Shown here: positions 16,701 to 24,452 of the stretch, piece by piece | Layout: each line of letters opens with the position of its first letter | Position numbering within the stretch: position 1 is the first letter of the stretch | NCBI GenBank assembly: GCA_002898795.1 | Contig: BEIG01000027.1 | Span: forward strand, 1-33,816 | From: a bacterium HR30 | Lineage (GTDB): Bacteria; Desulfobacterota; Binatia; HRBIN30 | Length of the DNA: 33,816 bases | Reading direction: 5' to 3' | The notes under the pieces: generated by a model | What the model saw: only the letters and a program-made list of their open reading frames with translations | What the model was told of the DNA's origin: nothing | Databases searched by the model: none | Program-made: the position numbers and the translations under genes

Positions 16701-16861
16701 GTGACCGCAGAGTCACGATTGCAGTCGCCGACGCACTGGCTCACACCGAGGCTTGTGCGGCCAAGGAGTGGCATGGCACCAACGATTAACGCCAAGGTTA
16801 GCCCCAAGGCCCACACCCGGCGACGGCCTCGGAGAACGTCTCTTGCGAGCGCACTTTGCAT
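13745..16861 (-). CDS. Secreted multidomain cytochrome: EF-hands, P460-like domain, propeller, CX4CH site, NHL propeller
   Basis: 1038 residues. Basic R-G-R-R-R then a hydrophobic stretch (about 17-34) form a signal peptide. Residues 42-101 are two dockerin-like EF-hand loops (D-C-N-R-D..., D-L-S-G-D-G-A-V-T-V-D-E-I). Residues 112-230 resemble cytochrome P460/c'-beta: Y-Y-V-R-V, L-P-A-G-S-I-V-I-K-E, M-E-K, then heme site C211-L-G-C214-H215. Residues about 240-560 repeat V-W-G-x-S-x-x-D-x-x-V-V-G, a propeller pattern. C579-x4-C584-H585 plus a later R-M-P and R-R-W-I-L-E-G-A match planctomycete-type cytochrome modules. A Pro/Thr linker (about 665-685) leads to an NHL propeller with V-A-G-T-G-x-x-G-Y-S-G-D-G-G repeats. 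The ATG shares a base with the TGA of the gene at 16861-19314. The reaction is unknown; redox or NO/hydroxylamine chemistry is inferred from the P460 likeness only. Confidence 0.85.
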   Translation of the reverse strand: MQSALARDVLRGRRRVWALGLTLALIVGAMPLLGRTSLGVSQCVGDCNRDSAVTIEEILLGVNVALGLAPVDRCPEFDLSGDGAVTVDEIVLAVNAALSGCPSRSIIPPDYAQTFVEVRDCRLSTEHEGYYVRVLTDAGAAPSYRGNAPSLPAGSIVIKEEFTRSDCRGDSLVRWSAMEKERAGFDPSGAYWRWQRVLRDGTVVSEGPASCLGCHARPECAARDFMCTEPGPPRGAMSFVLRNLPAALLSITGSSPEDVYVVGADPATDNFGPYVLHYNGQRWRRLNSGAEGDLWWISLEPIDGAYYLVGEGGLVVRYDVATRQFTRLTTPGTQTLFGVWGTSAADIFVVGGDPNDETSGGVIWHFDGFAWSVVDLSAVLPSGVPTLYKVWGRSSDDVYVVGRSGTILHFNGERWERVPTESQRPLFTVHGEGDLIVASGGFADGVLLELEGGRFADRAMPGTPQMNGVFVRAPMAAAVGVAGSLALRTERGWELVDTRLNTSRDFHAGWIDPEGGLWAVGGDLSVALTSGMVAYSGPRTIGTELVDLSLCPAPEGPPPDTATVSFSRDIVPLFERHGCRNPTCHGGPFPSSGYDLRTYQGVFGPGAWARSLNACEVVPGNPDASFLLEKLGASPRFGQRMPANRDPLSPEEIDLVRRWILEGARSDATPTPTPSPRVGSTPSPSTIPRRSCNDAGTICTVVGTGRALFDGDGRQGQETSLYYPWSVTFDPRGRLLILDGNNLRLRQLEADGTVRTVMGTGFEAFPADGTLAAEAPLHHASEIQIDPEGRWLIAGNHVPAVFRVDADGRVYRVAGTEEVGNDGDGLSARSARLTTPFGVWPSRRGGFYIVDLDAHVIRYVDEAGVIQTVAGTGIAGYSGDGGSAIEARLNGPARVREDDLGNLYFTEVKNHVVRRLDTNGVITTVAGTGARGYSGDGGPAWQAQLDSPYDLVLLADGGMLVVDTGNSAIRWINSTGVIRTVVGRGTAGFAGDEAEASAALLNRPMGAALGADGALWIADTFNNRVRSIAHFLSWLESR

Positions 16862-19314
16862 CAACGTTTGATTTTGCGGATTCGCCCGTTGAACGTATCG
16901 CTCACATACAAATCGCCGCGTTCGTCGAATGCGATTCCAAACGGACGATTCAGTTGGGCAGCTAAAGCCGGGCCACCGTCTCCTGCGTAGCCTTTGGTTC
17001 CGGTCCCAACTACCGTTCGAATCAGCCCTGTGGAAAGGTCGATCATCCGTACCACGTTGTTGTTCGTATCCGCGAAATACAGGTTGCCATCGGGGCCGAG
17101 TTCCAAGTCCTGCGGGAAGTTGAGTTGCGCCTCGGTAGCGATGCCACCGTCTCCGCTGTATCCCGGAACGCCTGTGCCCGCAATGGTAGTGACGACCCCG
17201 CACTTAAAATCCGGACTGCAAAATTGCACGCGGCGGATCCGGTGATTGAGCGTGTCCGCAAAATAAAGGTTCCCCAAGCGATCCACGGTAATCCCGCCAG
17301 ACGGCTCGGGATTCGGTCCCGTCGGGAAGTTCACTAAAGCAGTTGCCAACGGTCCGTCAGCGAACCCGGCGGTTCCGTTTCCAACCACGGTATCGATCAC
17401 AGCATTTTCGCGCTCTTCAGCAAAGCGGTAGATCACACGGATCCGTTGGTTGCGCTGATCAATGAAGAAGTAGTTCCCTTGCGCATCGAACACTCCGTGA
17501 GGTGGCTGATTCAGCCGCGCCACTTTCACCGGCCCTCCGTCTCCGGCGAAAGCAGCTTCCTGTCCAGTCAGCACCCGAACACGCCCAGTGTTACGGTCTA
17601 CCACCCGCAGCTTATGATTGTGCCAGGCGTGGAAGAGAATGTCCCCATTGGGAAACATCTCCACATCTGTCGGATGATTGAGCGAAACGGTGAAAGGATC
17701 GGCACCCTCTTCCGTCAAGTCACTCAAGTCGTCCGGCCCGTCACCCACGAAGTCCGTGCCCACGATCGTACGGATCGTGTCATCGGGCAAAATTTCCCTC
17801 ACCAGGTGATTATTCCAGTCTAGAAATACCTTTCGACCGTTAGGCAGGAAAGCAATATCGAATGGCCAGTAGAGGGTGGCTGCCAGTCGGTGCGTACCAT
17901 CGGGCGAGAAGCCAGCTCCGCCGTTGCCGGCATACGTGCAAATCAAACCAACCTCTTCCGAGCAAGGAACGATGGTCGGGGTTGGCGTGGGCGTCGGTGG
18001 CGGAGCGAGTTCCTCGCCCACATCTCCCACCACGCGGAACCTGTGGTTGTGGGTATCGGCAATAAATACGTGGCCATTTGGGGCGACTTCCACGCCATAC
18101 GGGCGGTCCAACCGAGCACTCGTGGCAGGTCCACCGTCGCCGGCAAATCCTTGCTCGCCAGTGCCGGCAACGGTTTCGATCACGCCGTCCGGTCGGATCC
18201 TTCGAATAACGCTATTCATCGTGTCTGCGACGTACACGGAACCGTCACGGGCCACAGCCACGTCGCTCGGAGTATTCAGTTGTGCCTGCGTGGCCGGACC
18301 ACCGTCTCCCGAGTAACCGGGCTTGCCGGCGGTGCCAGCGATCGTGTGAATGATTCCGTCGGTGTCAATGAAGCGAATGACGTGGTTGCCGGTGTCGGCG
18401 ATGTAAATCTGATCCAGCGCATCGATGGCAATTCGTCCGGCCGGCGGTGCTGACTGCCCGCGAGGTGCCCGCAGTTGAGCCAAGATCGCCGGCCCCCCGT
18501 CGCCGCTGTATCCTTCCGATGTGCCACAAATCGTGCGGATGATACCGTCTGGGTCGATCAACCGGATCCGGTAATTCGCTTGATCCGACACCAGGATGTT
18601 CCCCTTGCTGTCGCAAGCAATCGAACTTGGCAGATCGAGCTTTGCCTCGTTGGCTGGGCCCCCATCGCCCCCGAAGGCACGCGCGCCCGTGCCCGCAACG
18701 TTCTCGACTCTGCCCGTCGCGAAGTCGAGGCGCTTGACCAAGGAATTATGCCACGCAGCGACCAACAAACGACCCTGACGGTCAAAAGCGACATTGGTTG
18801 GATGGTTGAACTTGGTATACAAGGCGTCCCCATCCTGAGCGTCGCCGAGTTCGCCGGTTCCGGCAATGGTCTCCACCACACCATTGCGGATGCGTCGCAG
18901 GCGATGGTTATTCCAATCGACGAGGTACAGGAGGCGATCGGGGCCGACGGTCAAGTCTTGCGGGAGATAAAAGGCAGTCGCCAACGGATCCCTACCGTCG
19001 CCGTCGTAACCAGCCATACCATTGCCCGCTATCGTGCGGATCACGGGCGCCGGGCACGTGGTTAAGGCAATTGCCACAGAACGCAGGATCTCCTCGATGG
19101 TTACCGAGCCATCGAGATTTCTATCGAACGAGGGGCACTGCTCTAACGTGCCTCCAGGCAATTCCAACGCGGCATTGACGCCGCGCAAAATTTCATCCAC
19201 GGTGACATTGCCATCAGCATTACAATCGCCGGTGCAGGCAACAGACGGACCAGCCCACCACAGCAGCCCCGAAACCAGCATGACCTCAGCTATGCGCCAC
19301 AGTCCTCTGCTCAT
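16861..19314 (-). CDS. Secreted EF-hand plus double NHL-repeat propeller protein
   Basis: 817 residues. ATG 19314 follows GAGGAG at 19325-19330. A signal peptide covers residues 1-26 (hydrophobic core V-M-L-V-S-G-L-L-W-W, probable cut after S-V-A; a lipobox reading is poor because Leu is absent at -3). Two EF-hand loops at about 28-87 (D-C-N-A-D-G-N-V-T-V-D-E-I and D-R-N-L-D-G-S-V-T-I-E-E-I) are likely to bind calcium. Residues 90-438 carry NHL repeats of the type I-x-T-I-A-G-T-x-x-x-G-Y-S-G-D-G-G-P-A-x-x-A-Q-L. A short T-P-T-P-T linker (about 438-450) separates a second NHL propeller ending at residue 817. NHL propellers bind proteins, glycans or ligands, and some are lyases; no catalytic set is recognised. 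Its stop overlaps the start of the cytochrome gene (TGATG), so the two products are probably made together. Confidence 0.88.
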   Translation of the reverse strand: MSRGLWRIAEVMLVSGLLWWAGPSVACTGDCNADGNVTVDEILRGVNAALELPGGTLEQCPSFDRNLDGSVTIEEILRSVAIALTTCPAPVIRTIAGNGMAGYDGDGRDPLATAFYLPQDLTVGPDRLLYLVDWNNHRLRRIRNGVVETIAGTGELGDAQDGDALYTKFNHPTNVAFDRQGRLLVAAWHNSLVKRLDFATGRVENVAGTGARAFGGDGGPANEAKLDLPSSIACDSKGNILVSDQANYRIRLIDPDGIIRTICGTSEGYSGDGGPAILAQLRAPRGQSAPPAGRIAIDALDQIYIADTGNHVIRFIDTDGIIHTIAGTAGKPGYSGDGGPATQAQLNTPSDVAVARDGSVYVADTMNSVIRRIRPDGVIETVAGTGEQGFAGDGGPATSARLDRPYGVEVAPNGHVFIADTHNHRFRVVGDVGEELAPPPTPTPTPTIVPCSEEVGLICTYAGNGGAGFSPDGTHRLAATLYWPFDIAFLPNGRKVFLDWNNHLVREILPDDTIRTIVGTDFVGDGPDDLSDLTEEGADPFTVSLNHPTDVEMFPNGDILFHAWHNHKLRVVDRNTGRVRVLTGQEAAFAGDGGPVKVARLNQPPHGVFDAQGNYFFIDQRNQRIRVIYRFAEERENAVIDTVVGNGTAGFADGPLATALVNFPTGPNPEPSGGITVDRLGNLYFADTLNHRIRRVQFCSPDFKCGVVTTIAGTGVPGYSGDGGIATEAQLNFPQDLELGPDGNLYFADTNNNVVRMIDLSTGLIRTVVGTGTKGYAGDGGPALAAQLNRPFGIAFDERGDLYVSDTFNGRIRKIKR

Positions 19315-19410
19315 CCGCTGAACGCTCCTCCCACACTCCCCGCAAACGCAGCGACAACTTACTACACCCTTCTGAAGAAACAAGACCAAAAAGCTCAGTC
19401 CGTAGCCCGG

Positions 19411-20724
19411 CTACCACCCGTTCGAGAGCCAACGTGGCTTCGGTTCAGTTAGATTACTCCTCGAATCCCTTAAGTTCACCCAAGGTGGCTGCGCTAAGGG
19501 CGGGTCGGCCAGATCAGGGAGCTCGTCAAAGGTCAGCCTTAGGCGCAGGCGCGTTTCCAACTCTTGGCCTCCCGCGTCTTCGACCGCAAGCGAAAGCTCG
19601 GCCTCCGCTCCCTCGAACTCAAAAAACGGCCCCGGCCCTATGACCGGAAAGGCTAAGGCAAATCGACGTGCAAAGCCGTCGTCATCCTCGTGCATCCGCA
19701 CCACCACCCGCGGTGCGTTGAAGAGTTCTCTCCGCGCTGTCCGCATCCGGGCCCGAAGTCGTAGCGGCTCACTCGTATCGAGGCAGCGCACAGCCAAGTT
19801 CAATCGAACTGTAGCCCCAATCTGACCGAAATTGATTACTCGAAAGCGATCGCAATTGCGGACCACTCCAAAACCTTCCACCAAGTTCCTTCCCACCCAC
19901 AACCCGCGTCCCTCAGGGCAAGGTAAATCAGCAAGTGGGCTAGGCGGGATCTCTGCTCCGTCGCCACAGCAGTCCGTACCCAAGGGCGTAAGGGACGCGG
20001 TACAGCCCTCCGTTGGCTTACAACTCACTCGCTCGCAAGCGGTCGCTCGCTGAACGTCGAACAGGAAATCTACGTTGGCACTCCTTGCGACTTCAGTTTG
20101 TTCTGTTGCCTTAATCCGTACAAAGCGCGGACCCACATCCTCGGCCTTCGGTACCCAAACCAAGCGGGCGTTCTGACCTTCGGTTCGCAGCTCCAGTCCC
20201 GGCGGCCCCAGCACCAGCTCATAATGGAGGGGGTCTCCGTCAGGATCCGACACCGCGACCACAACGTCTATTGGGTAGTCAACGAACGCACGGAAAACTT
20301 GAAGCGAACTCGGCGCTGGTGGCCGATTTGTTGCCGTGACCGTCGGCGACGGAGTCGGGCTCAGCAAACGTCCAGTTACAGTTGGAGGAGGTGGTCGTGT
20401 CTGGCTTGCGGTGACCGAGGGTGTACCACGAGTTGTCGGCCCGGCCGTGCAACTTGCCGTTCGCGTGGCGGGTTGTGGCATCGGCGATCCGCTTGCTGTG
20501 ACCGTAACGACAGGTGTGGGCGTCCGATCATTCTCAGCAGTGGCGCCCGGCGTTGCCGGTTGCGATGCACACGCGGTCACCGTCGGCGATGCTGCAGGCG
20601 TGTCAACTGCGCGCCGGGGCCCCTCCGCCCCATTGCAGCTCCAGAGGATCCCGATCACACCAACGTAAACTGAGCCAAGAACTCGACGGGCCCGCTTCGC
20701 GCCCGAGCACTGGGTGCCGACCAC
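19411..20724 (-). CDS. Pro/Thr-rich exported (lipoprotein-like) protein with Ig/cadherin-like domain
   Basis: About 437 residues. The N-terminus has basic A-K-R-A-R-R, a hydrophobic core (V-Y-V-G-V-I-G-I-L) and then W-S-C-N-G, so a lipoprotein cut before that Cys is plausible although Trp in the lipobox is unusual. A Ser/Pro/Thr linker of roughly 100 residues (T-P-T-P-V-V-T-V-T) follows. Next comes a domain with V-S-D-P-D-G-D-P-L-H-Y-E-L and G-P-R-F-V-R-I-K-A-T-E, the pattern of putative Ig or cadherin-like repeats. A Cys-rich knot (C-E-R-V-S-C-K-P-T-E-G-C) and a C-terminal beta-rich part with R-V-V-V-R-M-H-E-D-D-D-G-F come after it. I recognise no family for the last part. The start is uncertain: GTG 20724 is used, TTG 20760 is possible, and neither has a ribosome site. 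Confidence 0.72.
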   Translation of the reverse strand: MVGTQCSGAKRARRVLGSVYVGVIGILWSCNGAEGPRRAVDTPAASPTVTACASQPATPGATAENDRTPTPVVTVTASGSPMPQPATRTASCTAGPTTRGTPSVTASQTRPPPPTVTGRLLSPTPSPTVTATNRPPAPSSLQVFRAFVDYPIDVVVAVSDPDGDPLHYELVLGPPGLELRTEGQNARLVWVPKAEDVGPRFVRIKATEQTEVARSANVDFLFDVQRATACERVSCKPTEGCTASLTPLGTDCCGDGAEIPPSPLADLPCPEGRGLWVGRNLVEGFGVVRNCDRFRVINFGQIGATVRLNLAVRCLDTSEPLRLRARMRTARRELFNAPRVVVRMHEDDDGFARRFALAFPVIGPGPFFEFEGAEAELSLAVEDAGGQELETRLRLRLTFDELPDLADPPLAQPPWVNLRDSRSNLTEPKPRWLSNGW

Positions 20725-20786
20725 GTCATTAGCATTGGCCCCAGCACCGGCCCAAAGCAACTATTGTTCTTGCGTGGCAAAGGTAC

Positions 20787-20818
20787 CGGCCCCGGCCCGC
20801 AACACTGAGCCGGGGCCG
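20787..20818 (-). terminator. Strong GC hairpin after the 1119-residue Cys-repeat gene
   Basis: CGGCCCCGGC at 20787-20796 is perfectly complementary to GCCGGGGCCG at 20809-20818 around a 12-nt loop. It begins 11 bases beyond the stop of the minus-strand gene at 20829. Read on the minus strand it is followed only by TTT after a short spacer, so it is a plausible but not classic intrinsic terminator. Confidence 0.5.
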
Positions 20819-20828
20819 TATTCTTCGC

Positions 20829-23800
20829 TCACTGGCAGGCAATGTGGACAGTGCCCACTGCATCCATCGTCGGGAAGCCCGGCAACACGATCTCAGCAAA
20901 GGGTAGCGCGAAGCCGAGCCGCCCAGTGTTGAGCACGTTGTTCTCGATATTCGCGCATCCAAACGCAGTATTCGTGGCCGACGTGCTTAGATTCGTCTGC
21001 GTCAACGCTGTCCCATTCGAGTTCACCGCATCGTAAACCGTTGCGCTGACGGAGCCCGTCGTCACCAGTCCGGTCAAGGAGAGGTCGCCTGCACCCGCGT
21101 CGAACGGATCGGAGTCCGCCGGGCAAGGCGCATTCACGTCGGTCAGGATTCGCAAGTACAAGGATTCAGTCAGCGTCATCCCACCCGCTGGGTAGGTACC
21201 GCTCAACGTCACTTGGATGGGCGAAATACATGCCGGTGGGAACTGAGAAGACAGCTTCGCTTGCGACACAAGGCCACCCGGGTTGGTGAACACGTCATCG
21301 CACTCCGGATCGATCGGCAACCCACCGTTGGGACCTGGCGGCTGCGATGTATCGTGATCCTGCACTGCGACGGAGTCGTAGCCATCCGTCTCGCCACCAT
21401 CGCAATCGATCTTACCGGTCCCGTCGCCACCGGGCCGTACGCAAACTTTTGCCAGGCCGAGCAAGTTAATGGGATTGTAGTGCGAACCGGATGCTGGAAT
21501 TGTGATCGTCCGCACGCCGTTGGCAGGGTTCAGATCCGAGAACTGCCATGTTTGGTAACCGCTCAGCAACAAGTTCAAGTTGATACCGGACGTGGTCTGG
21601 AGCTTCACCACCGCGCCGTTTGTCGCGTTCGGCCGCAACGTACACAGGCGAGTGAGCGGTGTTGGCGTCGGGGTGGCAGTGCTGGTTGGAGTCTGGGTTA
21701 CCGTCGGCGTGTGCGTTCGGGTTGGAGTCCGGGTGCGAGTTGGCGTGCGCGTGAAGGTGTTCGTCGGTGTGCGCGTGTTCGTCGGAGTATAAGTTGGTGC
21801 ACCCGGCGGGAGTGTAAAGCTCGGGGTTGGGGTTACCGTCGGGGTATCCGTTGGGGTTGGCGTACGGGTCGGAGTCTGAGTCGGAGTGTCTGTCGGCGTC
21901 GGAGTAAAAGTGCCCGTGTTGGTCGGTGTGGGTGTCGGTGTTGCTTCCAATTGACAGCCACGGTTACACCCATCACCATCGGTGCGGTTCCCGTCGTCAC
22001 AGGTTTCCCAAGGCTCCTGAACACCATTTCCGCACGTACTCACCCGGCATTCGAACTTCACGGTATCGGGCTCGGCTTTTCCAAAGGGGTCACGCGCTCG
22101 AATCCGTACCGTGTAACGACCCGGGCGCACACTTTTCACCGTAATGCCGTCGCTCAAGTACGTCACTTTCAACGGGACGAGAATGGGGACCGGAGCACTA
22201 CACTGATTCAGTGCAGTGTAGGTGGTTCCTGGCGTCGGAGTTTTCGCCCGGATGACCGAGAGCCCCCAGCCTGAAGCACCGAACACCGATTCGAGTGCAT
22301 TTAGGTTGGCGACATCGACTGGTTGGATACTTGTGGCCCTAGGCTTCAGCACCTCGATCGAGGCCAAACCAAAGTTCGCAAAGCAGGAGCTGAACCGTGG
22401 ATCGGTATTGTTAATGCACAGCCGAGGGCTGATCGTACAACTACGATTGTTCAAATCGGGATCGCTGTCGCAGCGGGGATCTCCTTCGTAACACACGACC
22501 TTGTTCTTCGGTCGGCCTTTTCGATCGAGGGTCGGTACTGGCTCGACGTGCCACTCGAGACCACAGTCGGTAGCCGTGCTGCCGCCCCCCGCCACGCACG
22601 GGTTCACAGGCGCCGCCCACACGCACGGACCTGTGGGGGTTGGTGTCGGTGATGGCAAAGGAGTGTTCGTGCGCGTCGGTGTGTGCGTCCTCGTGGGTGT
22701 ATTCGTGGGCGAACCCGTGGGGGTAAAGGTCAAGGTGGGCGGCGGGGGCAAGGTGTTTGTCGGGGTCGACGTTGGCAGCGGGGTGTTCGTTGGCGTTGGC
22801 GTTGCCGTACATGGCGCGCCCACACAGCCCGAAGACGGGTTGCACGTCTGACACGCGTCACACACAACCGGCTCGCCAGCCTGGCACACACCACCAAAGC
22901 ACAGGTCTCCGGTGGTGCAAGCGTTGCCGTCGCTGCACGGCGTTTCATCCGGGGCAAAGTCGTCATCGGGGCAGTTCGCTGCGGTACCCGTGCAGTTTTC
23001 CGCAACGTCGCAGGAACCGGTTGCGGCGCGGCACACGACAGAAGCCGGTTGGAAGGCGTCGGCCGGACAATCATTGCCTACGCCGTCGCAACTCTCCGCC
23101 ACATCGCAAGGACCTGCCGCAGGCCGACAAACTGCCGTAGACTTTGCATCCGCTGGGCAAGAAGCACTCGTACCGCTGCATGTCTCCGCAATGTCGCACG
23201 CCCCTGCTGCCGCGCGGCACACGGTTCCGGCAGTTGCTAAGGCGTCCGCGGGGCAGACAGCACTGCTACCCGTGCAAGTTTCCGCAGGGTCGCAAGGACC
23301 AGTGGAACTGCGGCAAATCGTGCCCACAGACTTAAAGGTACAGTTGGCCGTACAGCAGGAGCCCGAGGTTCCGTTTGCGCTTCCCTGATCGCAATCCTCG
23401 CCCACCTCAGACTGGACGACACCATCACCGCAGAAAGACGTAAACGTCACAGTGACAAAGTGGCCATCGCTATTGATGTCGCGGCTCCCAACCCCAGGGT
23501 AGGTACCTGCAGTTTGCCCGCTAAAGGTGAGCGCCATACCCATGCGCACCGCACACTCATCACCACCACCGGCACCGTTGTCACTGCCGCAACTTTGGCT
23601 CCAGACGAATCGTATGGTGTGCGTTTGCGTTACCCCGTTGCTGAGACCTCGAATCGTCGCCGAGGCACTGTCATTAAATGCGAGGTTGCCACTGCCACTG
23701 AAGCTTTCGAGCAGCCCTGGGTCGGGTAGGCTCAACGAGCCGTTCACCAATGCCCCGCCCGTTTGGCTTCCGTTGATGTTCGTCGCGTCTGCATGTGCGA

Positions 23801-24188
23801 CCCCTGCGCCGTCGTCCACTACTGTAAACGCCCCGACCCGGCTTGTAGACACGTTCAGGTGATACGCACCTGGCGCCGTCACCGCGAAATTCAGCGTGTA
23901 ATCGGAATTCAGGGTAATCGAGCGGGCGGCCGTCGTTTCCGTGTCCGTTCCAACCACCGCGCTATACCGGGTGCTAAAACCAGTGGCCGAACTGCTCAAA
24001 ATGCTCACTTGGTGGCGCCGCTGGCGCGCCGTGGGCGGATTCTCCAGCAAGTCCGCGTCGCTATTGTCCGTAATTGACAGGCCGGTGATCCCTTGCGCGT
24101 GTGCACGCGGCCCCGTTGTGCTCACCACTAAGGCACAAACGACCAAGCTCCGGAAAACAGCTACGAGCCACCGATCCCAGCGCTGCAC
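20829..24188 (-). CDS. Secreted Cys-repeat protein with Pro/Thr linkers and DUF4215-like motif
   Basis: 1119 residues. The GTG at 24188 is chosen because a GGGGAGGG ribosome site lies just upstream and the product opens with a clean signal peptide ([10 protein letters not shown]... to A-H-A-Q, about 1-32). An ATG at 24287 would add an Arg-rich leader. Residues about 33-260 form a beta-rich domain starting [10 protein letters not shown]. Four Cys repeats of about 32 residues (C-D-x-A-E-x-C-x-G, then C-P-A-D-A) span about 285-415. A first Pro/Thr linker lies near 458-520. A Myxococcus-type motif [16 protein letters not shown] is near 715, and a second long linker at about 745-845 precedes a C-terminal beta-rich domain. 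It is probably an exported surface or matrix protein; no enzymatic motif is seen. Confidence 0.85.
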   Translation of the reverse strand: MQRWDRWLVAVFRSLVVCALVVSTTGPRAHAQGITGLSITDNSDADLLENPPTARQRRHQVSILSSSATGFSTRYSAVVGTDTETTAARSITLNSDYTLNFAVTAPGAYHLNVSTSRVGAFTVVDDGAGVAHADATNINGSQTGGALVNGSLSLPDPGLLESFSGSGNLAFNDSASATIRGLSNGVTQTHTIRFVWSQSCGSDNGAGGGDECAVRMGMALTFSGQTAGTYPGVGSRDINSDGHFVTVTFTSFCGDGVVQSEVGEDCDQGSANGTSGSCCTANCTFKSVGTICRSSTGPCDPAETCTGSSAVCPADALATAGTVCRAAAGACDIAETCSGTSASCPADAKSTAVCRPAAGPCDVAESCDGVGNDCPADAFQPASVVCRAATGSCDVAENCTGTAANCPDDDFAPDETPCSDGNACTTGDLCFGGVCQAGEPVVCDACQTCNPSSGCVGAPCTATPTPTNTPLPTSTPTNTLPPPPTLTFTPTGSPTNTPTRTHTPTRTNTPLPSPTPTPTGPCVWAAPVNPCVAGGGSTATDCGLEWHVEPVPTLDRKGRPKNKVVCYEGDPRCDSDPDLNNRSCTISPRLCINNTDPRFSSCFANFGLASIEVLKPRATSIQPVDVANLNALESVFGASGWGLSVIRAKTPTPGTTYTALNQCSAPVPILVPLKVTYLSDGITVKSVRPGRYTVRIRARDPFGKAEPDTVKFECRVSTCGNGVQEPWETCDDGNRTDGDGCNRGCQLEATPTPTPTNTGTFTPTPTDTPTQTPTRTPTPTDTPTVTPTPSFTLPPGAPTYTPTNTRTPTNTFTRTPTRTRTPTRTHTPTVTQTPTSTATPTPTPLTRLCTLRPNATNGAVVKLQTTSGINLNLLLSGYQTWQFSDLNPANGVRTITIPASGSHYNPINLLGLAKVCVRPGGDGTGKIDCDGGETDGYDSVAVQDHDTSQPPGPNGGLPIDPECDDVFTNPGGLVSQAKLSSQFPPACISPIQVTLSGTYPAGGMTLTESLYLRILTDVNAPCPADSDPFDAGAGDLSLTGLVTTGSVSATVYDAVNSNGTALTQTNLSTSATNTAFGCANIENNVLNTGRLGFALPFAEIVLPGFPTMDAVGTVHIACQ
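21658..21945 (-). repeat. Degenerate DNA repeat encoding the second Pro/Thr linker
   Basis: About 290 bases of imperfect GTTGGNGT / GTCGGNGT units on + (ACNCCNAC on the coding minus strand) encode T-P-T-x-T-P-T spacers. The third base varies but the reading frame is kept, which indicates selection for the spacer protein, not a neutral satellite. Confidence 0.8.
22632..22811 (-). repeat. Degenerate DNA repeat encoding the first Pro/Thr linker
   Basis: Same unit type as the repeat at 21658-21945 but shorter, with a Pro-Pro-Pro-Pro core (near 22737-22750) inside T-N-T-P and T-F-T-P units. The two tracts are similar enough to recombine in frame and would then delete the DUF4215-like region between them. 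Confidence 0.75.
22940..23325 (-). repeat. Four tandem Cys-repeat units of about 95 bases
   Basis: Each unit encodes about 31-32 residues with C-R at the start, C-D-x-A-E-x-C in the middle and C-P-A-D (C-P-D-D in the last) near the end. The units differ by many substitutions at DNA level, so the duplication is old or under diversifying change. The spacing resembles disintegrin-like Cys patterns, but homology to those is not claimed. Confidence 0.8.
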
Positions 24189-24322
24189 GTTCCATCCCTC
24201 CCCGTAGGGTGCGCCTGGCGACACTCGCCCGCTCCACGTGCGACGTCGAGTCCACGAATCGCGAACGGCCCTTCGGCTGGCAACCATGCCCTCTCCCTCG
24301 GCACCCCTTTTCGATCGCTGGC

Positions 24323-24353
24323 TTCATAGCACGTATCGGACGTGCTTTGTCAA
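24323..24353 (-). promoter_or_regulatory. Candidate sigma-70 promoter of the Cys-repeat gene
   Basis: On the minus strand a perfect TTGACA (24353-24348) is followed after 19 bases by TATGAA (24328-24323), four of six matches. It is 135 bases upstream of the GTG at 24188, in a 264-nt gap that also follows the thioredoxin gene. The spacer is two bases longer than ideal, a common trait of activator-dependent promoters. Confidence 0.4.
24328..24346. promoter_or_regulatory. Inverted repeat between -35 and -10, likely operator
   Basis: AGCACGT (24328-24334) and ACGTGCT (24340-24346) are perfect complements around ATCGG. The repeat fills the spacer between the candidate -35 and -10 of the Cys-repeat gene almost exactly. 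This position is typical of repressor sites and of MerR-type activators acting on 19-bp spacers. No matching regulator is encoded next to it. Confidence 0.45.
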
Positions 24354-24403
24354 CACATTATCTGCACCTGAGGGAGAGGGGCGATTTTCTCGGTGCTCTT
24401 TCA

Positions 24404-24437
24404 GACGGTCCAACGCAAGACCGTCATCCTCGAGGAT
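24404..24437 (-). terminator. Tandem hairpins after the thioredoxin gene
   Basis: GACGGTC (24404-24410) pairs with GACCGTC (24419-24425) around 8 bases, and the 12-base palindrome ATCCTCGAGGAT occupies 24426-24437. They start 16 bases past the stop of the minus-strand gene at 24453. No T-run follows on the minus strand, so the role could be 3' end stabilisation or factor-dependent termination. Confidence 0.4.
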
Positions 24438-24452
24438 AACGGCTTCCCGCAG

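Noticed and set aside
16861..17203. N-terminal extension of the cytochrome-like protein by 114 codons
   Set aside because: The extra residues are Arg-rich, lie within the upstream NHL gene and precede the signal peptide; the ATG at 16861 overlapping TGA is the sensible start.
18000..19314. NHL protein read as a lipoprotein
   Set aside because: The residues before the first Cys are S-V-A with no Leu at -3, and the Cys belongs to the C-T-G-D-C start of the EF-hand module; ordinary signal peptidase cleavage fits better.
21213..22274. Long open frame on + (about 350 codons) opposite the Cys-repeat gene
   Set aside because: It is antisense to the Pro/Thr linker and neighbouring domains; the product is Arg/Trp/Ser-rich with no ribosome site, while the minus frame has a signal peptide, Cys repeats and a strong ribosome site.
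21658..22811. GTTGG/GTCGG-type repeats looking like a satellite or CRISPR-like array
   Set aside because: The units are short, degenerate at third codon positions, have no unique spacers, and keep the minus-strand reading frame; they encode Thr-Pro linkers.
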